From Bacillota bacterium (GTDB lineage: Bacteria; Bacillota; Clostridia; Lachnospirales; Lachnospiraceae), in NCBI GenBank assembly GCA_023413555.1, contig JAEZPG010000017.1, forward strand, positions 32,448-96,447: DNA of 64,000 nt. The letters are read 5' to 3'. The position numbers and the translations under genes were made by a program. Positions 1 to 8,300 of this stretch are shown piece after piece. The notes below the pieces were generated by a model. It was not told where the DNA came from. It did not search any database and saw nothing but the letters and a program-made list of their open reading frames with translations. Every line of letters starts with the position of its first letter. Positions within the stretch are counted from its first letter, which is position 1.

Positions 1-880
1 TTAAGCCATCTAGTACTTTAAATCTATATCCAGGATAGATAAAGATACTGGTATCCCCACCACCTGCATGTACAACACCATCATCTGTTGACGCGCTTTC
101 AATGGTTCGACAGCTTGTGGTACCAACACAGATTACTCGTCCGCCTTTTTCTTTACATTCATTAATGACCTGTGCCTCAGTCTCTTCGATGTGATAATAC
201 TCAGAATGCATATGATGCTTTGTTACATCATCAACTTTAACTGGACGAAAAGTACCTAAGCCAACATGAAGGGTAACATTTGCTATCGCAACACCCTTAT
301 CGCTAATTTGTTGCAGTAACTCCTTGGTAAAATGTAGCCCAGCGGTAGGAGCTGCAGCTGAACCCTCATACTTCGCATAAACTGTCTGGTAACGGTTCTT
401 ATCTTCCAACTGATGATGAATGTAGGGAGGAAGAGGCATCTGTCCCAGTTGGTCAAGAATCTCCTCAAAAATTCCCGAATATTGAAACTGTACAAGACGG
501 TTTCCTTCATCCACAACGTCAATAACGGTGGCACTTAAAAGACCATTACCAAATACAATTTTACTTCCTACACGAGCTTTCTTTCCAGGCTTTACCAGTG
601 TCTCCCATGTATCATTTTCTCTACGTTTTAACAAAAGAAGCTCAACTTTGGCGCCTGTACCTTCTCTTTCCCCTATCAGTCTAGCTGGAATTACTTTCGT
701 GTTATTTATTACAAGGCAATCCCCTGGATTTAAATAATCAATAATGGTTTTAAAAATTGAGTGCCTAAATTCCCCTGTTTCTTTATTAAGTAGTAATAGT
801 CTGGAGCTGGAACGATCCTCCAGTGGATCCTGAGCAATCAGTTCCTCTGGCAAATCAAAATTAAAGTCACTTGTTTTCAT
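1..880 (-). CDS. queA: S-adenosylmethionine:tRNA ribosyltransferase-isomerase (partial, 3' end cut)
   Basis: QueA transfers and isomerises the ribosyl part of SAM onto preQ1 at the tRNA wobble base, giving epoxyqueuosine; it acts in the cytoplasm. About 293 codons are present from an ATG at 880, and the window edge removes the C-terminal part (the family is usually about 340 residues). The N-terminus reads MKTSDFNFDLPEELIAQDP, followed by the typical DRSSSRLLLL, and later blocks GLHFT and HVGLGTF are characteristic of the family. A weak purine-rich site (AGAAAGAGAG) precedes the start. It sits downstream of, and in the same direction as, the DUF815 and argS genes, but no functional link is obvious. 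Family assignment is firm. Confidence 0.93.
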   Translation of the reverse strand, partial: MKTSDFNFDLPEELIAQDPLEDRSSSRLLLLNKETGEFRHSIFKTIIDYLNPGDCLVINNTKVIPARLIGEREGTGAKVELLLLKRRENDTWETLVKPGKKARVGSKIVFGNGLLSATVIDVVDEGNRLVQFQYSGIFEEILDQLGQMPLPPYIHHQLEDKNRYQTVYAKYEGSAAAPTAGLHFTKELLQQISDKGVAIANVTLHVGLGTFRPVKVDDVTKHHMHSEYYHIEETEAQVINECKEKGGRVICVGTTSCRTIESASTDDGVVHAGGGDTSIFIYPGYRFKVLDGL

Positions 881-914
881 CTTAATACTCTCTTTCTACA
901 ACAACTCATATCCA

Positions 915-2219
915 CTAATCACATTGTCCCAACAGGAAATTTATGAACTGTTCTGCACATCTACCTGACCTTCCACCATGACTTAATTCCCATTGGTTTG
1001 CCTTCAATGTCAGTTCATCCTCTGTCAAGGTAATTTGTGGATATTTTCTAGCCAATTGATTCACTATTTCATTAAATTGACTCTTGTCAGGTTTTAAGAA
1101 ATGAATAGTGACACCAAATCTTGCAACTAAAGACAGTTTTTCCTGCATCGTATCAGAATGATGCACTTCTTCTGCTCTTACATCTTCTCTATCTGACCAG
1201 GTCTCCCGAATAAGATGTCTACGATTAGAGGTAGCATAAATTAGTACATTCTTAGGTTTTATCTCTAAACCACCTTCAATTACTGCCTTTAAATACTTGT
1301 ATTCGATTTCAAACTCCTCAAATGAAAGGTCATCCATGTATATGATAAACTTGTAATTCCTATTTTTTATCATAGAAATTACCTTGGACAAATCTTCAAA
1401 TTGATGCTTATATATTTCGATCATTCTCAGACCATCATCATAATATTCATTGAGAAGAGCTTTCATACTAGTAGATTTACCAGTACCTGAATCTCCAAAC
1501 ATCAGCACATTATTGGACCTTTTTCCTTGCAAGAATGCCTCTGTGTTGTCTCTTAATTTCTTCTTCTGAGAATCATATCCGATTAGGTCATCAAACCTCA
1601 CAATTTCTGTATTGGTTATAGGGACTAGAACGACCTTACCATCTTCTTTATCAACACGAAATGCTTTATTAAGACCTAATAAGCCTACTCCATAATCTTT
1701 ATAAAATCCTGTAACCAAGTCATAGAATTCTTCAACCGTTTTTGCATTTGCCAGTTTCTCACTTAAGGCTACTACTTTACTACTGACATTCTTATTATAC
1801 GTAGTTTCGAACTTTGGCACTGCTTTATAGTTGCTAATAATGCTAAAGCAATCCACCTCAAACTCTTCCTGAAACCATGCAAAATCATAATGAAATAACT
1901 TCATAAAAGCATCAAAATCCTGTTTCACGAGAAGATTTACGCTTCCTTCTACCGCTCCATGTTTTTCACAGGTTATACTAAATGGTGTCTCGGTGGTAAT
2001 TAAAAGATAGGTCAGATAATTCTGCCATAAATTGTGATTAAATCCATAAGTAGTAGCAATTTCTAGCAAATTATGCATCTGCTCAAAGACCTTTAATTTT
2101 ACCTTCTGTTTGTCCATTAAATTGGTTTCATATTTTCTAATAATATTAGATAACTGCATTAGGATGCTGTCGTCTTGCACATTATTATATATAAGTAACC
2201 GGGCAGTTTCCTTATACAT
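915..2219 (-). CDS. DUF815-family P-loop ATPase
   Basis: A 434-residue ATP-binding protein. The C-terminal half is an AAA-like ATPase: Walker A GDSGTGKS at about residues 242-249, a Walker B-like stretch IIYMDDLSFE about 50 residues later, and a late arginine-rich block near GGRSGRCAEQF. The N-terminal ~200 residues have no motif I know. This arrangement matches the DUF815 family, whose cellular role is not established. An in-frame ATG exists at 2240, but the ATG at 2219 has AAGAGG nine bases upstream and is preferred. It lies 33 bases after argS on the same strand, so the two are probably co-transcribed. The function is unknown; only ATP binding or hydrolysis is inferred. Confidence 0.85.
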   Translation of the reverse strand: MYKETARLLIYNNVQDDSILMQLSNIIRKYETNLMDKQKVKLKVFEQMHNLLEIATTYGFNHNLWQNYLTYLLITTETPFSITCEKHGAVEGSVNLLVKQDFDAFMKLFHYDFAWFQEEFEVDCFSIISNYKAVPKFETTYNKNVSSKVVALSEKLANAKTVEEFYDLVTGFYKDYGVGLLGLNKAFRVDKEDGKVVLVPITNTEIVRFDDLIGYDSQKKKLRDNTEAFLQGKRSNNVLMFGDSGTGKSTSMKALLNEYYDDGLRMIEIYKHQFEDLSKVISMIKNRNYKFIIYMDDLSFEEFEIEYKYLKAVIEGGLEIKPKNVLIYATSNRRHLIRETWSDREDVRAEEVHHSDTMQEKLSLVARFGVTIHFLKPDKSQFNEIVNQLARKYPQITLTEDELTLKANQWELSHGGRSGRCAEQFINFLLGQCD

Positions 2220-2252
2220 GATACATGACCTCTTTTCCATTACTATCGTAAT

Positions 2253-4016
2253 TTACATTCTGTCTGGTGCTGAAAATCCTAACAAATCAATACATGTAGT
2301 TAGAATGTCCTTTGTCAATACTATTAAATGAATCCATGAATCCTGTACATTCTTATTCTCTTCTGCTAATATTTTATTCTCATGATAAAACCGGTTAAAT
2401 GCATTAGATAAGTCATATATATACTGGCAGATACGATGAGGAGCATTTTCCTCATAGGCTCCCTGAATCACACCATTTATTTTTGCTAATTCTAACATAA
2501 GTTCTGTCTGGGAAGAAGACATTGATGGTAGAATCTTGTCAGATACAGTTGTATGATTTGTTTTAAATTTATTTAAAATCGATTTAATTCGAACAATGGT
2601 GTAAAGAATATATGGGCCTGTATTTCCTTCAAAGGAGGTAAAACGATCGATATCAAAGATATAATCCTTGGATGCTTGATTAGACAAATCACCATATTTT
2701 AATGCTGCAAGGCCTATTACACTAGCGATAGATTTGGCTTCCTCTGGGTCCATTTCTCGATTACCCATCATTTTTCGATATACTTCGTCATTTATATTGG
2801 AAATAAGATTTTCCAGACGCATTACTCCACCTTCACGTGTCTTAAAAGGTTTACCATCCTTACCGTTCATGGTACCAAAGCCTAAGAAAGTCAATTTAGT
2901 ATCAATATCAACAATGCCTGCCTTTTTACAACAACGAAATACTTGAGTAAAATGAAGTTCCTGGCGCTTGTCAACCACATACTTCACTTCATCCGGGTGG
3001 TACAACTCTCTACGTTCTACAAGTGTAGCAATATCTGTCGTGGCATATATTGCAGATCCATCTGATTTTAAAATCATACAAGGAGGAATCTCTTTCGTAT
3101 CCTCTTCCTCCAATACATCCACAACCAAAGCACCTTCACTTTCATAGGCTAAGCCTTTTTCTTTCAACTCTTTCACAATATTAGGGATTAAGTTCTGAAC
3201 ATCGCTTTCCCCTTTCCAAAGATCAAACTCTACACTTAGATTATTATAATTCTTCTTTAAGTCCGCTACACTGATGTTAATAATATGATTCCATATTGCA
3301 CGATAGCCCGGCTTACCCTGCTGCAGTTGATTGGTTGCTTCCTTGGCAGCCTCCCTAAACTCAGGATGCTCCTTGGAATAGGCATTGGCTGCAGGATAGA
3401 TTTCTTCTAATTCTGAGATGGTAAAGGGAGCTTCTTTGGGATACTCTCCGGTATAGGAATCGTTAAAATAAACTAGTTCAGGTTTTCTTTTTTTCAATTC
3501 CTCGATAATTAGTCCCATCTGAAGACCCCAGTCCCCAAGATGAACATCCCCAATTACCTCATGTCCCATAAACCGACCAATACGTTTGAGACTCTCCCCT
3601 ATAACTGCAGAACGTAAATGTCCCACATGTAAAGGCTTCGCTACGTTAGGTCCGCCGTAATCAATCATAATCTTTTTGGGATTCTCATCTTTATCAATAC
3701 CATAATTCTCAGTATTCTTTATGCCTTCAACATAATCTGCTAAAAACTCATCAGCTACAATGATGTTTATGAAACCTGGACGTACCATTGTTATTTCTTT
3801 GAAGGTCTTGGAACCTTTTACTTCTGCGACTACTTCGTCAGCAATAATAAATGGAGCCTTACGGTACTCTTTCGCTGCAGCGAGTGCTCCATTACACTGA
3901 TATTGGCATAAGTCAGGTCGATTCGACAGAGTCACCTCACCATATTTTTCGTCATATCCCAGATGGATGAATGCATTCTTTAATTCACTGGATATTAATT
4001 CAATTAGTTGTTTCAT
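2253..4016 (-). CDS. argS: Arginyl-tRNA synthetase
   Basis: Class I aminoacyl-tRNA synthetase charging tRNA-Arg, cytoplasmic, 587 residues. The HIGH-type signature appears as PLHVGHLRSAVIGE, and the KMSKS region is the relaxed form seen in many ArgS proteins (MNGKDGKPFKTREGG). The N-terminal additional domain (start MKQLIELISSELKNAF) and the C-terminal helical anticodon-binding domain ending in LLGFSAPDRM are both present, so the protein looks complete. An upstream in-frame ATG at 4046 is disfavoured: the ATG at 4016 has AGAGAGGG at the right distance. A perfect consensus promoter lies about 50 bases upstream of the start. No T-box sequence was seen in the leader. Confidence 0.96.
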   Translation of the reverse strand: MKQLIELISSELKNAFIHLGYDEKYGEVTLSNRPDLCQYQCNGALAAAKEYRKAPFIIADEVVAEVKGSKTFKEITMVRPGFINIIVADEFLADYVEGIKNTENYGIDKDENPKKIMIDYGGPNVAKPLHVGHLRSAVIGESLKRIGRFMGHEVIGDVHLGDWGLQMGLIIEELKKRKPELVYFNDSYTGEYPKEAPFTISELEEIYPAANAYSKEHPEFREAAKEATNQLQQGKPGYRAIWNHIINISVADLKKNYNNLSVEFDLWKGESDVQNLIPNIVKELKEKGLAYESEGALVVDVLEEEDTKEIPPCMILKSDGSAIYATTDIATLVERRELYHPDEVKYVVDKRQELHFTQVFRCCKKAGIVDIDTKLTFLGFGTMNGKDGKPFKTREGGVMRLENLISNINDEVYRKMMGNREMDPEEAKSIASVIGLAALKYGDLSNQASKDYIFDIDRFTSFEGNTGPYILYTIVRIKSILNKFKTNHTTVSDKILPSMSSSQTELMLELAKINGVIQGAYEENAPHRICQYIYDLSNAFNRFYHENKILAEENKNVQDSWIHLIVLTKDILTTCIDLLGFSAPDRM

Positions 4017-4073
4017 TATAAACAAACCCTCTCTATTATATTTCATTGAAGTTCACGTTAATAGCCTTGTTTC

Positions 4074-4102
4074 ATTATAGTAACTATAAATTTTGTTGTC
4101 AA
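4074..4102 (-). promoter_or_regulatory. Sigma-A promoter of argS
   Basis: On the minus strand TTGACA (4102-4097) and TATAAT (4079-4074) are separated by exactly 17 bases, a perfect match to the vegetative consensus. It would start transcription near 4067, giving an argS leader of about 50 bases, too short for a T-box. The rest of the gap up to 4336 is very AT-rich. It holds one CCGATAT (4272-4278) resembling a sigma-28 -10 element, but without a convincing TAAA -35, and no small gene was recognised. Confidence 0.8.
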
Positions 4103-4336
4103 CGTGAAAAAAAACTAGTATGCCTATGCGACAATATTCTAATACATCCAACCTATCTCTTGAAAAAAAATCTCTTTTGACATATAATTTTAATTATTAA
4201 CATATATTGCTTATATTACCACATTTTATATTATTTTTTTTAACATTAGTATCAGAAATAACAATTACTATCCGATATATTAATGTGAGTTGTATTTATG
4301 GGGTAAAGAAGAGTAATAATTGAAAGGAGAGGGCAT

Positions 4337-5221
4337 ATGTTTTATTTGTTGTTTGGCAAGTTTTTAACTGAACAGAAGATTTTATCCAGTAACACAATAA
4401 ATGAAGCAAACCATAAGGTATCTGATTCCAGATTACGTCTTGGTCTAATCGCAGTAGCAGAGGGACTACTTACTGAAGATCAAGCTGAGGAGGTACATCG
4501 TCTTCAAACAATAATGGACAAACGATTTGGCGATATAGCAGTAGAAAAGGGATACTTGACAATTAGTCAGGTAGAACACCTACTCAGCATGCAGGGAAAT
4601 ACCTATTTAAAATTTGTACAAGCTCTTGTTGATGCTAAATATATGACATTGGAGGAAATCACTGCTTCTCTTGTTACTTATCAAAAAGAGAAAGGTTATT
4701 CTGATGAGCAGATAAGTATATTAAAGAACTCTGATATGGATGACATCTTAGATATTATTTTATCTTTAGACAATCCTCTCTATCAAAACCTTATTAGTCT
4801 TGCAATTCGTAACTTAGTACGATTTATAGATAATAATGTCTTTGTCGACGGTTGCTATAAAACTGATAGTTATCAGTTCCAAAGCTTGGCAACTCAAACG
4901 GCAATAGGTGATCACAATATTTTATTAGGCTTCTCCGGTTCTAATGATGGTTTAATTAAGTTAGCCAATACCTATGCTGATGAAGAATTCACTGAAATGG
5001 ATGCTGATTCCTATGATTCTATTTGTGAATTTATAAATTGTATCAATGGAATATTCGCAAGTAAATTAAGTACTGATAATGTTATGATTGATATGCTTCC
5101 TCCAAATTTCCATTCAAAACAAACAATCAAATCCCCAGGGTTAGTTGTTGTACCAGTAACCTTCAATGAATATACAATTGACTTAATTGTTTCTATCGAT
5201 ACTCCAATAGAGTTTCAATAA
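4337..5221 (+). CDS. CheX-like chemotaxis phosphatase with helical N-terminal module
   Basis: A 294-residue cytoplasmic protein. Residues ~220-260 contain D227-x3-E231-x2-N234 followed about 21 residues later by a Pro-Pro pair; this is the D/S-x3-E-x2-N-x22-P signature of the CheX/CheC/FliY phosphatases that dephosphorylate CheY. The C-terminal ~140 residues fit one CheX domain. The first ~120 residues carry two or three units of the type LG-I-AVE-GLLTEDQAEE and FGDIAVEKGYLTISQVE, resembling the repeat found in GspE/MshE N-terminal domains. Start: ATG with GAAAGGAGAG upstream. A CheY gene follows 15 bases later, so the pair is likely one operon. The phosphatase role is inferred from the motif; the role of the N-terminal module is unknown. 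Confidence 0.75.
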   Translation: MFYLLFGKFLTEQKILSSNTINEANHKVSDSRLRLGLIAVAEGLLTEDQAEEVHRLQTIMDKRFGDIAVEKGYLTISQVEHLLSMQGNTYLKFVQALVDAKYMTLEEITASLVTYQKEKGYSDEQISILKNSDMDDILDIILSLDNPLYQNLISLAIRNLVRFIDNNVFVDGCYKTDSYQFQSLATQTAIGDHNILLGFSGSNDGLIKLANTYADEEFTEMDADSYDSICEFINCINGIFASKLSTDNVMIDMLPPNFHSKQTIKSPGLVVVPVTFNEYTIDLIVSIDTPIEFQ

Positions 5222-5236
5222 CAGGAGGGTAAAATA

Positions 5237-5593
5237 ATGGCAAAAATTCTAATTGTAGATGATTCCAGAACATCTAGAAAATTTTTAAAAACTATGTTGG
5301 AAGCTGATCAACATGAAATCATTGGAGAAGCATCAAATGGAGTAGAAGGCATTCAGAAATACAAAGAGTTGAATCCAGATATTATCACAATGGATATTAC
5401 AATGCCTGAGCTTGACGGAATTGAAGCATTAAAACAGATTATGGAATTTGATCCTAATGCCAAAATAGTAATGGTGACTGCTGCGGGTCAGAAAAACAAA
5501 ATTGTAGATGCTGTAAAATATGGAGCCAAAGATTTCCTTGCAAAGCCATTTGACGCTGAGCAGATACGAAATATAATTAATAATATAATCTAA
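5237..5593 (+). CDS. CheY-like single-domain response regulator
   Basis: A 118-residue stand-alone receiver domain. All receiver landmarks are present: acidic pair D8/D9, phospho-acceptor D53 (in TMDITMPELDG), T81, and K103 in LAKPF. There is no output domain, so it should act by binding a partner as CheY does. It follows the CheX-like gene closely (SD AGGAGG) and is probably the substrate of that phosphatase. A strong hairpin with a T-run ends the operon just after its stop codon. Confidence 0.92.
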   Translation: MAKILIVDDSRTSRKFLKTMLEADQHEIIGEASNGVEGIQKYKELNPDIITMDITMPELDGIEALKQIMEFDPNAKIVMVTAAGQKNKIVDAVKYGAKDFLAKPFDAEQIRNIINNII

Positions 5594-5599
5594 AGAAAG

Positions 5600-5629
5600 A
5601 AAAAGGGGCTGTAAAAAAGCCCCTTTTTT
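5600..5629. terminator. Rho-independent terminator after cheY
   Basis: An inverted repeat AAAAAGGGGCT ... AGCCCCTTTTTT with a short A-rich loop lies directly after the cheY stop. It has A-run and T-run flanks on both sides, so it can work for cheY (plus) and for the pspC gene arriving from the other direction. Confidence 0.9.
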
Positions 5630-5647
5630 GTTCCCTATCTTTTTTCA

Positions 5648-5830
5648 TTAACCTTCTGGCATAATGATGGCTGCAATAATGTAAAAGAGAACTCCAGCCC
5701 CAAAGCATCCTACCAGTACCATTAGTAAACGAATCACTGTAACATCTACATTCAGATACTGTGCTATGCCACCACATACACCACATAATTTACGATCTTT
5801 TCTGCTTTTTACTAATCTCCTAGTTTCCAT
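5648..5830 (-). CDS. PspC-domain small membrane protein
   Basis: A 60-residue protein with the PspC domain: KSRKDRKLCGVCGGIAQYL followed by one hydrophobic segment (residues ~33-57) ending in IIMPEG. PspC proteins sit in the inner membrane and sense or buffer envelope stress. It is the last gene of a four-gene minus-strand set (padR, DUF1700, DUF4097, pspC), 14 bases after the DUF4097 gene. This combination is recurrent in Firmicutes and suggests an envelope-stress or membrane-homeostasis module. The family call is firm, the role is inferred. Confidence 0.9.
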   Translation of the reverse strand: METRRLVKSRKDRKLCGVCGGIAQYLNVDVTVIRLLMVLVGCFGAGVLFYIIAAIIMPEG

Positions 5831-5844
5831 ACACTCACTTCTTT

Positions 5845-6693
5845 CTATTTGGTTTCAATTTTAATAGATCCTGCACTTGTTTTAGCCATAATATGATTAG
5901 CTGCATCTTCATTTTTACCATCATAATGTTTGTAGGATTCTCCATTAACATGGATAGAACCAGCACTCTGGTCTAAATCATAGCTATACTGATTTTCCTC
6001 TAGGGAGGAATCGATTTTTATATGACCAGCACTACACTCCATATCAAGAGTATCATAAAATGCACCTTCTAAGCTACAACTTCCTGCTGATACATCAATT
6101 TCTAAATTTTTCCCGTTAAAATCTTCTCCTATTACCTTTCCTGCACTAACATCTATGCTAGCTTTTGTAGTTACTGTCAACTTATCTAAGACTACATCCC
6201 CTGCCCTTACTTTCACATCTAAATGATCGGTAGTTAACTTTTCTAGATCTAACTCCCCAGCATGTACTTCTAATTCCGTAGTCTTCGCTGTAAAATTCTT
6301 TGGTATAGTAACCGTGATATCTGCTTCATTGCTGTAAAAAAATTGTCCGATATGAACTAACCATCCCCATCCATAATCTTCTTTCTCTTTGATGTATAAT
6401 GTATTGTTATCAACCCCAACCTCAAGGCTATCCTTAATTATATTCTTTCCTGTCACTCGGAAGGTATCTCCTTCTTTGATATGGAGGTTGCCGGCAGCTA
6501 ACTCTAAATCCAGATTTTCTATGGTTTTATTAGAGTAATCTTCATTGATACTCACTGTATCCTTGATATGACCACCTATAATACTAATATTCTTAAACCG
6601 TCCGCCACTTAATAAACCAGTAATTACTAATATTAACCCTATAGTAAACATGATACTAGCGGTAATCAATATTACTTTTATAAATTTTCTCAT
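5845..6693 (-). CDS. DUF4097-family membrane-anchored beta-repeat protein
   Basis: 282 residues. One N-terminal membrane segment (residues ~8-28) is followed by an extracytoplasmic region of short repeated beta units rich in Gly, Asp, Lys and Ser, with phrases such as LEVHAGELDLEKL, VKVRAGDVVLDKL and IDVSAGKVIGEDF. This is the right-handed-helix-like DUF4097/adhesin pattern. Its ATG overlaps the stop of the DUF1700 gene by four bases, so the two are translationally coupled. The molecular function is not known; its neighbours suggest an envelope function with the DUF1700 protein. Confidence 0.88.
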   Translation of the reverse strand: MRKFIKVILITASIMFTIGLILVITGLLSGGRFKNISIIGGHIKDTVSINEDYSNKTIENLDLELAAGNLHIKEGDTFRVTGKNIIKDSLEVGVDNNTLYIKEKEDYGWGWLVHIGQFFYSNEADITVTIPKNFTAKTTELEVHAGELDLEKLTTDHLDVKVRAGDVVLDKLTVTTKASIDVSAGKVIGEDFNGKNLEIDVSAGSCSLEGAFYDTLDMECSAGHIKIDSSLEENQYSYDLDQSAGSIHVNGESYKHYDGKNEDAANHIMAKTSAGSIKIETK

Positions 6694-7403
6694 GCTGACA
6701 CCCTCCTATTCTTATGATAAAATTTATGAAATAAAGAGGTTACCCCACGTGTTATTGCAGGAATTAACTTGCCAACTACAAGTATAACAACAAAGAGGAG
6801 AAGAAGTCCTAAAGCAACAAGTATGAAACCTGCTCCTATTATTACAACTCCGGTTGGTACCGATACAAATAGTTGCCCGATACCGACTGCTATTAAAGCA
6901 ATAGCACCTATCAGTAAGCCCAAACTTCCAGCTCCAAAGCCAACAGTGATACCAAAGAGTGCGCCAAAGATTCCTATCGTAATACCGAATACAATACCTA
7001 TTGCTGAAATCCAGAGTGGAAAGGATAGTACAATCAATGCTACAATTAATAGTGTCTTTGTTCGATCCTTATCTATCGGTTTATCCTGAAGATTAACTGA
7101 ATCATTCATTGTTCCATTCATACGACTTACAGCATTGGGGTTCTTGTCATCATTGTCGTAAGGATTATAGTATCCTCTCTCAGTATACTCACCTGCTTCA
7201 CCTGCATACTTATTATAGAGGTTCCCCTTAATTAATTTGGCAACCTTTTCAGGGGTTCCTAATTCTTCTATGATTCTTGATTCCTCTGATTCACCAGCAT
7301 CATCAAAATAATCCTGGTAATATCGCAATGCTTCCTCTCTCTCATCTGCAGGAAGATCTGATAAAAGACACTGTAGTTGATTCATAAATTCATCTCTACT
7401 CAC
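6690..7403 (-). CDS. DUF1700 (HAAS-domain) membrane protein
   Basis: About 237 residues. The N-terminus is the HAAS signalling domain (MSRDEFMNQLQCLLSDLP, then EREEALRYYQDYFDDAG), followed by a linker and a glycine-rich stretch of several membrane helices from residue ~115 to ~225. In this family the protein is usually encoded next to a PadR regulator and is thought to control membrane or anti-sigma-like functions. The GTG at 7403 is preferred because GGAGG lies nine bases upstream; the GTG at 7409 is too close to it. The gene overlaps padR at its 5' end and the DUF4097 gene at its 3' end. Confidence 0.87.
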   Translation of the reverse strand: MSRDEFMNQLQCLLSDLPADEREEALRYYQDYFDDAGESEESRIIEELGTPEKVAKLIKGNLYNKYAGEAGEYTERGYYNPYDNDDKNPNAVSRMNGTMNDSVNLQDKPIDKDRTKTLLIVALIVLSFPLWISAIGIVFGITIGIFGALFGITVGFGAGSLGLLIGAIALIAVGIGQLFVSVPTGVVIIGAGFILVALGLLLLFVVILVVGKLIPAITRGVTSLFHKFYHKNRRVSA

Positions 7404-7722
7404 CTGCACTCACCTCCAATAATATATTCGATATCTTTCTTGAATATAATCGCCATTCCTCTACATAAAGTTTTAGTTGGGCTTTTCCCTTATCCGTAAC
7501 CTTATAATACCTTCGATTTCGTCCGCCATATTCCTGATCATAAACTTCTAGGCAATAATCCTTCTGTAATCTTCGTAGAACCGGATATAAGGTGGATTCT
7601 GATACCTCAATAACGCCTCGTACATCCTGGGTTATCTTATAACCGTACGTTCCTTCCTTTTCTTTTGATACAACCGCTAACACTATAGCATCCAGTAAAG
7701 CTGCACCTGTATTAAAGACCAT
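7396..7722 (-). CDS. PadR-family transcriptional regulator
   Basis: A 108-residue winged-helix repressor-like protein. The pattern ALLDAIVLAVVSKEKEGTYGYKITQ, then SESTLYPVLRRLQKDYCLE and the wing GGRNRRYYKVTDKG are diagnostic of PadR. The C-terminal helix used for dimerisation is short, as in PadR subfamily 2. The ATG at 7722 has AAAGGAG eight bases upstream; the GTG nine bases earlier has none. It is the first gene of the padR-DUF1700-DUF4097-pspC set and probably controls its own operon in response to an unknown signal, as its relatives do. Confidence 0.93.
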   Translation of the reverse strand: MVFNTGAALLDAIVLAVVSKEKEGTYGYKITQDVRGVIEVSESTLYPVLRRLQKDYCLEVYDQEYGGRNRRYYKVTDKGKAQLKLYVEEWRLYSRKISNILLEVSAGE

Positions 7723-7851
7723 AGTTATCACTCCTTTACTTATAATATAGTTCTATCTCGTAAATAAATTAAAAAACGTAATGCATAAATAATATTCTGT
7801 ACATGTTATTATATGACCTTGTATATTATTTTGTTATTAATACTATATACT

Positions 7852-7881
7852 ATATAATATTATGTGTCAATATAATATTAT
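7852..7881. promoter_or_regulatory. Two copies of a near-palindromic 12-mer upstream of padR
   Basis: ATATAATATTAT occurs at 7852-7863 and again at 7870-7881, an 18-base start-to-start spacing. The core ATAATATTAT is a perfect 10-bp palindrome. The pair lies about 130-160 bases upstream of the padR start, so it could be an operator or simply AT-rich promoter DNA. It does not match the ATGT-N8-ACAT PadR consensus. Low certainty. Confidence 0.3.
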
Positions 7882-8234
7882 ATATTTTTTCAGATGTGAA
7901 ATTGCATTTTCTAATACACTAATGTTAAAGAAATATTTTGTATGTAGTAATATATCTAGATATCCTGTGATAACTATATAAAATGAAGATCAAGTACTGT
8001 ATCATTAGAAGCATCATCCATGCTCCCTATATATATTATGGTTACCTACATGTCTATAAATATCGAAAACCTCATTTTTATTATCGGACAAATATAGCCA
8101 AGAATATTGAAAAAATATCACTACAATTCCAAGAGTGATTCGTAAGCAAAGAATAATTGATGATGGATTTTGTGCCAGATGCCATGGATAGTATGGAAAA
8201 GACCACCAAAAGAAAAGATACCCTGTTGAATCAA
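7882..8234. other. AT-rich gap, no recognised gene
   Basis: Between the padR promoter region and the 45-bp palindrome I see no gene I can support. A minus-strand open frame (8014-8277, TTG start, no ribosome site) encodes an aromatic-rich hydrophobic stretch, but its first codons lie inside the palindrome and nothing in it matches a known family. It may be decayed coding DNA. Confidence 0.4.
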
Positions 8235-8279
8235 CTTTGATACAATCCCTTGTCAAATTGACAAGGGATTGTATCAAAG
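8235..8279. repeat. 45-bp perfect palindrome
   Basis: Two perfect 22-bp arms (8235-8256 and 8258-8279) flank a single base at 8257. The left arm reads CTTTGATACAATCCCTTGTC then AA. It begins 21 bases after the stop of the DUF2935 gene, so in RNA it would form a very long hairpin, but there is no T-run on either side as an intrinsic terminator needs. It could be a hairpin that protects or terminates the DUF2935 message, or a cruciform-type site. Confidence 0.8.
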
Positions 8280-8300
8280 CAACATCAAATGGCCATCTTT

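Noticed and set aside
4017..4073. T-box leader upstream of argS
   Set aside because: A perfect promoter lies only about 50 bases before the start codon, which leaves no room, and no T-box sequence was seen.
8014..8277. Minus-strand open frame of 87 codons with aromatic-rich hydrophobic sequence
   Set aside because: TTG start without ribosome site, first codons inside a perfect palindrome, no family resemblance; kept only as part of the gap description.
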